A stretch of 5,171 nt of DNA from Kiloniellales bacterium (GTDB taxonomy: Bacteria > Pseudomonadota > Alphaproteobacteria > Kiloniellales > JAKSDN01): the NCBI GenBank assembly GCA_022360075.1, contig JAKSDN010000212.1, positions 1 through 5,171 on the forward strand. Reading direction: 5' to 3'. Shown piece by piece: positions 1-5,171 of this stretch; within the stretch, counting starts at the first letter, position 1, and each line of letters begins with the position of its first letter. The position numbers and the translations under genes were made by a program. The notes below the pieces were generated by a model, which was given only the letters and a program-made list of their open reading frames with translations, did not search any database and had not been told where the DNA came from.

Positions 1-193
1 CATCATCTTCTCGGGCGGACACTTCCCGACTTCTGAAGACCCTGACAAGTTCAAGGAAGTCGTCACACCGGTCCTGAAGAAGATCGTGCAAAACGATCCG
101 GAGCGGCGCGGGGAAGGCCGGTCCCTGCCTGGACCGGCCACCAACGCGTCGCAGTCGTCGAAGTCCGCTGGGCGCCGCGTGATCGAGCTTTGA
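1..193 (+). CDS. C-terminal fragment of a probable alpha/beta hydrolase (partial, 5' end outside window)
   Basis: An open frame starting at base 2 runs to a TGA at 191-193 and gives the last 63 residues of a protein. The piece begins IIFSGGHFPTSEDPDKF and continues with an amphipathic helix (about residues 18-29). A Gly-Gly-His-Phe turn followed by a short acidic segment and a final helix is how many alpha/beta hydrolases end, where the His is the catalytic one. The last 35 or so residues form a polar, Ser/Arg/Pro-rich tail that looks disordered and is not part of that fold. No nucleophile elbow or other catalytic residue is visible because the N-terminal part is missing, so the family call rests on this one motif. 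The gene points the same way as the permeases 65 bases downstream and may belong to the same operon. A different enzyme family remains possible. Confidence 0.5.
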   Translation, partial: IIFSGGHFPTSEDPDKFKEVVTPVLKKIVQNDPERRGEGRSLPGPATNASQSSKSAGRRVIEL

Positions 194-198
194 GAGAC

Positions 199-229
199 GG
201 CCGGGCGCGTGTCTAGGGCGCGTCCGGCT
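199..229 (+). other. Intercistronic GC hairpin between the hydrolase and the first permease gene
   Basis: Bases 200-209 (GCCGGGCGCG) pair with 219-228 (CGCGTCCGGC) as ten consecutive pairs, one of them a G-U wobble (205 with 223). A further wobble is possible at 199/229. The loop is nine bases. The stem starts six bases after the hydrolase stop and ends 17 bases before the next ribosome binding site. No T-run follows, so it is not a classical intrinsic terminator. A stem that protects the upstream message or partly attenuates the downstream genes fits better. Its effect is inferred. Confidence 0.5.
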
Positions 230-245
230 ATCGAACCTTGTCTAC

Positions 246-253
246 GAGGTGAT
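246..253 (+). promoter_or_regulatory. Ribosome binding site of the first permease gene
   Basis: GAGGTGAT is an eight-base match to the complement of the 16S rRNA 3' end and lies five bases before the ATG at 259. It fixes that start, rather than the overlapping ATG at 249, which opens a different frame with an arginine-rich, non-membrane product. Confidence 0.75.
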
Positions 254-258
254 CCGGG

Positions 259-1605
259 ATGTCGGAGCGGACATCGACGACGAACACCTATCTTCTGGTG
301 CCGATCGTGCTGATCGCGGTGCTGTTGTCGACGGCCGCCATCCGTGGACCGCACCTTGTCTCGCTGTCCGGCTTCGGCAGTGCCATCATCGTCGCTGCAC
401 CGCTCACGCTCGCGACCTACGCACTGATGGCCCTGGCCGTGGCCGGCCGGGGAACGGTCGACCTTGCCGTCGGTCCACTGCTCGCGTTCATCAACGTGGC
501 GATCGTCAAGCTCAACATGCTGGACTTGGTCACAGGTCCGTTCGGTGTGTTCATCGTCGCGCTCGGGCTCGGCGTTCTCTACCAGTTGTTCTTCGCTGTG
601 GTGGTGATTTGGGTGCGGGTTCAGCCGATCATCGTCGCCCTGTCTGGATTTCTGGCGCTGTCCGGCATCAATCTGGTCATCCTTCCACGCCCTGGCGGGG
701 TCGCTCCGGAGTGGATGGGAAGCTGGGGGCTCGGAACCACGATCTTCTCGCCAGTTCTGCTGATCGTCGTGATCGCGACCGCCGGGTGGCTCCTTTTTAC
801 CCTGACCCCGTTCTACAACAACCTACGGATGATGGGGTACGACGAGCGGGCGGCCTGGACCAGCGGCGTAAGGGTCAACATCGTCCGTATCGGCGCCCAC
901 GTGATCGCCGGACTGTTCGTCGGCCTCGGCGCAATTTGTTACACGGCGCTCATCGCGTCCGGAGATCCGACCCAGGGTACGACGATGACCTTGACCGCCG
1001 TCACGGCACTCGTACTTGGCGGCGTCAGCCTGGCCGGCGGCCGCGGCGGTGTGACGGGAGCGCTGCTCGGGGCAGTCAATCTCTACTTGATCGGCTATGT
1101 CCTCTCGACGCTCAACTTCGGTGCCGTCCAGGCGTTCGTCACACAGATGAGCTACGGGATCATTCTGGTCCTTTCGCTACTTCTGACCTTGTTGGTGCCG
1201 ATCATCGGGCGGCATATCTCGTTCATTTCACCTTGGGGCGCGTTCCTTGTTCTCTCCACCGTCGTGGTCGGCATCTTGTTGCACGTCGCGACCTCCGACA
1301 CCTATTTCCCGCCCGACGGGCTTGCGGCTGCGCCGGCCGCCGATTTGGCCGCGCGGTATTTGTTGGTCGCGCCGACGGGGGCCGATGCCGTCATGCCACA
1401 GTTCTCGTTCCTGCAGAAGATCGCGTTTGCCGTCGTCGTCGCGGCGGTCGCGGTGACGCTGGCGGCACGACTGATGAGTGTGGAGGCAAGCCGCACCCGC
1501 CTTGGCCTGTTCGGCTACGGCTTGCTCGCGGTTCTCGTCATCGGTCTCTTCCTGTTGGTGATGGTGCAGAGCGACGTCACGTCGCTCGGGAGGGGTGAGC
1601 CATGA
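259..1605 (+). CDS. ABC transporter permease, RbsC type (BPD_transp_2), with extra C-terminal membrane helices
   Basis: This 448-residue, very hydrophobic inner-membrane protein is one half of the membrane channel of an ABC importer. It resembles the permeases of ribose/xylose-type importers. Recognisable blocks in order are: GTVDLAVGPLLAF (65-77), the counterpart of the GIDLSVG motif of RbsC; a cytoplasmic coupling loop (about 185-211, FYNNLRMMGYDERAAW onward) that should contact the ATPase; and ALVLGGVSLAGGRGGVTGAL (250-269), the conserved glycine-rich block before the last core helices. The core ends near residue 320, the usual size of RbsC. About 125 further residues follow, with three likely helices (about 325-345, 383-405 and 413-437) and a polar loop (346-380). 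The stop overlaps the next start by ATGA, implying translational coupling with the second permease. The substrate cannot be read from the sequence: sugars are typical of the family, but nucleosides, autoinducers and other small solutes also occur. Confidence 0.88.
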   Translation: MSERTSTTNTYLLVPIVLIAVLLSTAAIRGPHLVSLSGFGSAIIVAAPLTLATYALMALAVAGRGTVDLAVGPLLAFINVAIVKLNMLDLVTGPFGVFIVALGLGVLYQLFFAVVVIWVRVQPIIVALSGFLALSGINLVILPRPGGVAPEWMGSWGLGTTIFSPVLLIVVIATAGWLLFTLTPFYNNLRMMGYDERAAWTSGVRVNIVRIGAHVIAGLFVGLGAICYTALIASGDPTQGTTMTLTAVTALVLGGVSLAGGRGGVTGALLGAVNLYLIGYVLSTLNFGAVQAFVTQMSYGIILVLSLLLTLLVPIIGRHISFISPWGAFLVLSTVVVGILLHVATSDTYFPPDGLAAAPAADLAARYLLVAPTGADAVMPQFSFLQKIAFAVVVAAVAVTLAARLMSVEASRTRLGLFGYGLLAVLVIGLFLLVMVQSDVTSLGRGEP

Positions 1606-3038
1606 CGGAAGAGACGCGGCCCGCCGTGCGCGAATCGCGGATGCAGCTAATTCCCATTCCGCGCTCGACGTTCATCATCTGGGTAAACCTGGCCGTGACC
1701 CTGGTCGTGGCCGCCATAGGGTTCGGGGTCGGCTTCAGTCAAGGACTTGCAGCGCAGGACGTGATCGTCTCGACGGTGATTTCGATCGCCGTGCTGCTCT
1801 GGTTGCTCAACTACGTCGCTGTCATCTTCGAAACCCGTAGCGCCGAGCGCAAGGCCGCCGTTGCCGCGGCCGATGATCCAACGACGGGACCGCGTTCGGG
1901 CATGGTCAGCGCGTGGCAGTCGAACCGCGTGATGATCATCTCGATGGGCTTGCTGCTGCTTGCCTACCTGATCGTGACGGCGTCCGTGGAGTCGTTCCGA
2001 ACCGTGACCAATTTGATCGCTTTCCTGGTGCTGGAAGCGATCCTGCTGTTCGCATTCAAAGTGTCCGGCTATTTCGCGCACGGACGCAGTGCCTTCATCG
2101 GACTGATTGTGCTGGCCGCGCTGATCGTCGTTTCGTCGTTCACCATCGACGGTTTCCTATCGGGGCCGAACATAAAGGCCATTCTGCTCTTCGCGTCATT
2201 CCTCGGCATCGCCTGCGTTGGTCAGACACTGGTCGCCCTGATGGGCGGACTCGATCTGTCGATCCCCTTCGTCATCGGCGCGGCGAATATCGGGCTGCTG
2301 TTCCTGATTGGCCTCGGCGTGCCGTCCTACGTCGCCTTCGGTTTCGTCCTCGTAATCGGGGGGCTTGTCGGCTTGGTGAACGGGATTCTCAGTTTCAAGC
2401 TTCAGGGGCAGGCGCTGATCTTGACGCTTGGCATGGGGTTCGGTGTCGCGGGGCTGGTACAAATCCTGACCTCGATAGGTTCGGCCTTCAGTGGAAACGT
2501 GTTCGGGACGGTGCCACCCTGGCTTCAGAATCTAGCGGCGATGAATGGAGAGACCTTTGGCCTGGCGTTTCCGCCCACAATCCTAATCTGGATCCTTCTT
2601 GCCGCGGTCATCATCATTGGCATGCGGTACTCGGCTTACGGACGCTACGTCTACGGCCTCGGCGGCAATCGGCAATCGGCCAAGCTCATTGGCGTGTCCG
2701 AATTCAAGTACTGGACTCTGGCCTACACCATATCGGGCGTGTTCGCCGCTTTGACGGGGTCTTTGCTGCTCGGCTGGTCGGGTGGTGGATTCATCGGCGT
2801 CGGCGATCCCTACCTGTTCACCACGTTGGCGGCCGTCGTCATCGGCGGCACGTCGCTGCTTGGCGGTTACGGCGGATACGGGTTCACCGTCATCGGCGTC
2901 TTGGTTCTCCAGGTTTTGAGTTCGTTCCTGATCGGCATCGGCCTGAAGTACGAGTGGCAGCAGTTCATCTTCGGCCTGTTGATCTTGCCCATGGTCGCAC
3001 TTTACGGACGCTCGCCACACATCAGAGCTCAAGTATAG
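1602..3038 (+). CDS. ABC transporter permease, RbsC type (BPD_transp_2), with an N-terminal membrane extension
   Basis: This 478-residue protein is the probable partner of the preceding permease in a heterodimeric ABC import channel. The RbsC-like core spans about residues 165-470. It carries GQTLVALMGGLDLSIPFVIG (207-226), equivalent to the GMTLVILTSGIDLSVG region of RbsC; a coupling loop YGRYVYGLGGNRQSAKLIGV (346-365), very close to the family form GRYIYALGGN; and AAVVIGGTSLLGGYGGYG (410-427). Before the core lie about 160 residues that RbsC lacks, with four likely helices (about 24-46, 54-76, 108-128 and 135-155) and a charged loop at 77-107. The start has a clear ribosome binding site, GGGAGGGG (1588-1595), six bases before the ATG, so the long N-terminus is probably real. 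The core matches the family better than that of the first permease, so the two are diverged paralogues and not a recent duplication. Substrate unknown. Confidence 0.9.
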   Translation: MTEETRPAVRESRMQLIPIPRSTFIIWVNLAVTLVVAAIGFGVGFSQGLAAQDVIVSTVISIAVLLWLLNYVAVIFETRSAERKAAVAAADDPTTGPRSGMVSAWQSNRVMIISMGLLLLAYLIVTASVESFRTVTNLIAFLVLEAILLFAFKVSGYFAHGRSAFIGLIVLAALIVVSSFTIDGFLSGPNIKAILLFASFLGIACVGQTLVALMGGLDLSIPFVIGAANIGLLFLIGLGVPSYVAFGFVLVIGGLVGLVNGILSFKLQGQALILTLGMGFGVAGLVQILTSIGSAFSGNVFGTVPPWLQNLAAMNGETFGLAFPPTILIWILLAAVIIIGMRYSAYGRYVYGLGGNRQSAKLIGVSEFKYWTLAYTISGVFAALTGSLLLGWSGGGFIGVGDPYLFTTLAAVVIGGTSLLGGYGGYGFTVIGVLVLQVLSSFLIGIGLKYEWQQFIFGLLILPMVALYGRSPHIRAQV

Positions 3039-3044
3039 GGGGAG
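3037..3044 (+). promoter_or_regulatory. Ribosome binding site that sets the opsin start
   Basis: AGGGGGAG overlaps the TAG stop of the second permease and lies two bases before the ATG at 3047. The opsin frame stays open for a long way upstream, so this site and the position of helix A are what place the start at 3047. Confidence 0.7.
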
Positions 3045-3046
3045 AC

Positions 3047-3736
3047 ATGTTCGGAGTGCTCTTTACCACGCAGGACGTCGTCAGCAGCACTTTTGCGGCT
3101 GCCGTTCTGGCGACCTTCTCCACAGCCGTACTGTGTCTCGTCGGCATGAGCTGGTCGAACGAGAAGTGGCGCGTCCCGGTGGCGATGGTCGGCGTCGCAA
3201 CACTAGCGTCTTCGCTGCACTACACCGGAGCCGCGGCGTTGTGGCTCCAGGAACAGGGATCGAGCGGGGGTATTCGATTCGCGGCTTGGTTTACGGTGCA
3301 CCCCTTGCAGGCTGCGGCCATGTACTTCTTCGTACGCGCGCTGGGCGATGCGCCGATTGGCATCTTTTGGCGCATCACTGCCGCCGCCCTGTTGATGGTC
3401 TTCTCGCGTTACTTGGGCGATGCCGGCTTCTTCAATCCGACGCTGGGCGTCCTGCTTTCCATCGGCTTTTGGCTCTACATTCTGGGCGAACTTTACTTCG
3501 GCGCGATGGCCGACGTCGTTCGCAAGGAGAGTCGCGCCGTGCGGCTGGGATACTTCTGGATCCGCCTGATCATGACGGTCGGCTGGGCGATATATCCCAT
3601 CCTTCACTTCGTCGACGTAGTGATTGGAACGGGGCAGGCGGCAGGCGTCGTCGCGCTCTATACACTTTTTGATCTAATCAACCTCATCACGCCGTCCCTG
3701 ATCGTCTTGGCCGTTGCCGGCCAAGAGCGTTACTGA
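3047..3736 (+). CDS. Type 1 (microbial) rhodopsin homologue lacking the retinal-binding lysine
   Basis: A 229-residue protein with seven predicted helices (about 9-33, 43-67, 76-99, 104-126, 131-156, 166-191 and 198-224). By eye it aligns with proteorhodopsin (PR): KW at 40-41 and HY at 58-59 of helix B (PR H75); IRFAAWFTVHPLQ at 76-88 of helix C against FRYIDWLLTVPLL; YLGDAG at 122-127 against YMGEAG; WLYILGELYFG at 142-152 against WVYMIYELWAG; GWAIYP at 179-184, identical to PR helix F; and YTLFDLINLI at 205-214 against YNLADFVNKI. Retained pocket residues are R77, W81, P86, W180, Y183, P184 and D209. Lost are the Schiff-base lysine (L213, CTC at 3683-3685), the proton acceptor Asp (A80) and the proton donor (A91). 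The only lysines, K40 and K160, lie in loops. It therefore cannot bind retinal by the usual linkage or pump protons like PR. Lysine-less type 1 opsins are a known class of unsettled role; a sensor, scaffold or transporter accessory is possible. The gene starts eight bases after the permease stop. The fold is confident, the function unknown. Confidence 0.87.
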   Translation: MFGVLFTTQDVVSSTFAAAVLATFSTAVLCLVGMSWSNEKWRVPVAMVGVATLASSLHYTGAAALWLQEQGSSGGIRFAAWFTVHPLQAAAMYFFVRALGDAPIGIFWRITAAALLMVFSRYLGDAGFFNPTLGVLLSIGFWLYILGELYFGAMADVVRKESRAVRLGYFWIRLIMTVGWAIYPILHFVDVVIGTGQAAGVVALYTLFDLINLITPSLIVLAVAGQERY

Positions 3737-3771
3737 GCGAACACCAACGGAAACCTACGGGGCGCCCGCCT

Positions 3772-3781
3772 GAGGAAAGGA
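3772..3781 (+). promoter_or_regulatory. Ribosome binding site of the flotillin gene
   Basis: GAGGAAAGGA is purine-rich and complementary to the 16S rRNA end. GAGG is seven bases before the ATG at 3783. AAAGG (3776-3780) would serve the in-frame ATG at 3789 at eight bases. The two candidate starts differ by two residues, with no effect on the predicted domains. Confidence 0.6.
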
Positions 3782-3782
3782 C

Positions 3783-5171
3783 ATGACAATGACAGGTGCT
3801 GACGCTATCGCAATTATCATCCTATTGACGATTCTGATCGCTGTCGGGGTTTACCTGCTGCATTGGCTTTACCGCCATTCGTCGAAGGATCAGAGCTTCG
3901 TCCGCACGGGAGCAGGCGGCGAGAAGGTGGTGATGGGAGGCGGCGCGCTCGTCATCCCGATTATCCACGACATCACCGTCGTGAACATGAACGCCATTCC
4001 GATCGAAATCAGGCGGGCCGGCGAGCTGTCCCTGATCACCAAGAACAAGATGCGGATCGACTTGGTCGCAGAGTTCTTCGTCCGAGTCATTGCGACGCGC
4101 GAAGGTGTCTCCACGGCGGCGCGCACGCTCGGCGCGCGCACCCAGGATACGATGGCCGTCAAGGAAGTCATCCAAGGCCGTTTTGTCGATGCCATGTCAT
4201 CAGTCGCCGCCGGCATGACGATGGAGGAAATCCACCAGGATCGCGGCGGCTACACGCTGAGAGTTGCCGAGTTGGCGGCAAAGGCTCTCGAAAGCAACGG
4301 GCTCGAACTTGAGAATGCCTCGCTGACCTCGCTCGACCAGTCGGATATCTCCGTCTTCGACCCGTCGAATGCCTTCGATGCCGAAGGCCTGACGCAGTTG
4401 ACAGAGCAGGTCGAGGAGCGTCGCCGATTGCGCAACAAGATCGAGAACGATGCGCGGATCGATATCAAATTGAAGGATTTCGAAGCAGCGCAACGCGCGC
4501 TCGAGATCGACCGCGACTTGGAGTATGCGCGCATCGACCAGGCGCGGGACATTGAAAACCGCAAGGCGGGACAACTGGCCGAGATCGAGGCGAAGCGGTC
4601 CAACTCTCAGATAGCGGTGGTACAGGCCAAGTTGAAGGCGGAAGAAGAAAGCGAACGTCTGCACATCGCCAAAGATCAGGCGGTCGAGGTGGAGCGAATC
4701 CGTTCCCAGAAGGATGTCCGCACCCAAGAGATCGAGCAACTGCGCGATACCGAACTGGCCGATATCGCCTCGCGTACGACGCTCGAGACTGAGCGCCTTC
4801 AAACCCGTCAGCAGATCGAAGCCGAACGGATCGAGCGCGAACGCCAGATCCGCGAGGCGGCCATCAAGTCCCAGATGGAAATCGAGGTCTTCGATTCCCA
4901 GTCGCTCTCCGAGATCGAGAAGGCCCGCCTGGCCAAGGAACGCACGGTCGAGGCGGAACGCATCGCCAAGATCAAGGATATCGAGCTCCTCGGGGTCGAA
5001 TCCGACAAGGAGGTCCGGGTCTCCTCGGAGCTGGCGGCGAGCGAACAGGAACGTGCGGCCATCGCGAAGCGCCTCGCGGTCGAGATGGAGCGCCTGAAAA
5101 CGGATCAGGAGGTATCGGAGCGGACGATCGCCAAGCAACAGGCCATAAAGCTCGCCGAGACCGAGAGTTTC
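3783..5171 (+). CDS. YqiK-type flotillin / SPFH-domain membrane scaffold protein (partial, 3' end outside window)
   Basis: The frame is open from ATG 3783 to the window edge, giving 463 residues without a stop. Order of parts: one N-terminal membrane helix (about 6-28); an SPFH (band 7) domain (about 36-200); then a highly charged Glu/Arg/Lys/Ala-rich coiled coil from about 204 to the edge. Stretches that match E. coli YqiK closely by eye are SFVRTGAGGEKVVMGGGALV (38-57; SFVRTG resembles AFVRTG), SLITKNKMRIDLVAEFFVRV (83-102), GLELENASLTSLDQ (173-186) and NAFDAEGLTQLTEQ (196-209). YqiK has about 550 residues, so roughly 90 or more are probably missing. Flotillins oligomerise through these domains and organise detergent-resistant membrane microdomains. 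Bacterial flotillins are often encoded beside an NfeD-like membrane protein; here the gene just upstream is the opsin homologue, 46 bases away. That spacing suggests one transcript. It could also have its own promoter in the gap, but I see no convincing one. Confidence 0.92.
   Translation, partial: MTMTGADAIAIIILLTILIAVGVYLLHWLYRHSSKDQSFVRTGAGGEKVVMGGGALVIPIIHDITVVNMNAIPIEIRRAGELSLITKNKMRIDLVAEFFVRVIATREGVSTAARTLGARTQDTMAVKEVIQGRFVDAMSSVAAGMTMEEIHQDRGGYTLRVAELAAKALESNGLELENASLTSLDQSDISVFDPSNAFDAEGLTQLTEQVEERRRLRNKIENDARIDIKLKDFEAAQRALEIDRDLEYARIDQARDIENRKAGQLAEIEAKRSNSQIAVVQAKLKAEEESERLHIAKDQAVEVERIRSQKDVRTQEIEQLRDTELADIASRTTLETERLQTRQQIEAERIERERQIREAAIKSQMEIEVFDSQSLSEIEKARLAKERTVEAERIAKIKDIELLGVESDKEVRVSSELAASEQERAAIAKRLAVEMERLKTDQEVSERTIAKQQAIKLAETESF

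Noticed and set aside
249..1598. A 449-codon + strand frame over the first permease
   Set aside because: It has an arginine-rich, low-complexity product with no recognisable domain. The overlapping frame from 259 encodes a clear ABC permease with conserved motifs.
3671..3691. The missing lysine as a sequencing error or frameshift
   Set aside because: The leucine codon CTC differs from AAA/AAG at all three bases, the frame is intact on both sides, and the proton acceptor and donor residues are lost as well.
1913..3736. A single 607-codon frame that would give the opsin a 378-residue N-terminal extension
   Set aside because: The extra part is arginine/histidine-rich, lacks membrane helices and lies over the second permease in another frame. 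The opsin has its own ribosome binding site, and helix A begins right after the ATG at 3047.
3737..3782. A separate promoter or terminator between the opsin and the flotillin
   Set aside because: The 46-base gap shows only a short GC palindrome (GGGCGCCC) with no loop, no T-run and no convincing -35/-10 pair.
4200..5138. A 312-codon minus strand frame rich in Leu/Asp/Arg
   Set aside because: It is the mirror of the Glu/Arg-rich coiled coil of the flotillin. The repetitive composition arises from the complementary codons, and no domain is recognisable.
4470..5171. Tandem repeats in the flotillin coiled-coil region
   Set aside because: The repeated look comes from Glu/Arg/Ile-rich heptads. 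I see no exact DNA repeat units of constant length.

Overview
The window is GC-rich, tightly packed bacterial DNA with every gene on the + strand. The codon use (strong G/C at third positions, long shadow frames) and gene families suggest a proteobacterium, possibly an alphaproteobacterium. That is only an impression, because no taxonomic marker is present.

Layout: (1) bases 1-193, the 3' end of a gene whose C-terminus looks like an alpha/beta hydrolase; (2) a 65-base gap with a strong GC hairpin (199-229) and a good ribosome binding site; (3) 259-1605 and (4) 1602-3038, two RbsC-type ABC transporter permeases overlapping by ATGA, each enlarged by extra membrane helices (C-terminal in the first, N-terminal in the second); (5) 3047-3736, a seven-helix protein of the microbial rhodopsin (type 1 opsin) superfamily, closest by eye to proteorhodopsin; (6) 3783-5171, a YqiK-type flotillin (SPFH protein) that runs off the right edge while still in its coiled coil.

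The key result is gene 5. It can be aligned with proteorhodopsin through helices B to G, including the GWAIYP motif of helix F and the Asp of helix G. The retinal-binding Schiff-base lysine is leucine (L213, codon CTC), and both proton-relay carboxylates of helix C are alanine. The whole protein has only two lysines, both in loops. It therefore cannot be a conventional retinal-linked proton pump. It is best read as a lysine-less opsin, a class known to exist but without a settled function.

The spacing (4-base overlap, 8-base gap, 46-base gap) suggests that the permeases, opsin and flotillin are co-transcribed. A plausible but unproven reading is a membrane assembly: an ABC importer for a sugar-like or other small solute, an opsin-fold accessory or sensor protein, and a flotillin that scaffolds them in a membrane microdomain. 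The ATPase and the solute-binding protein that the importer needs are not in the window and should lie outside it, probably upstream.
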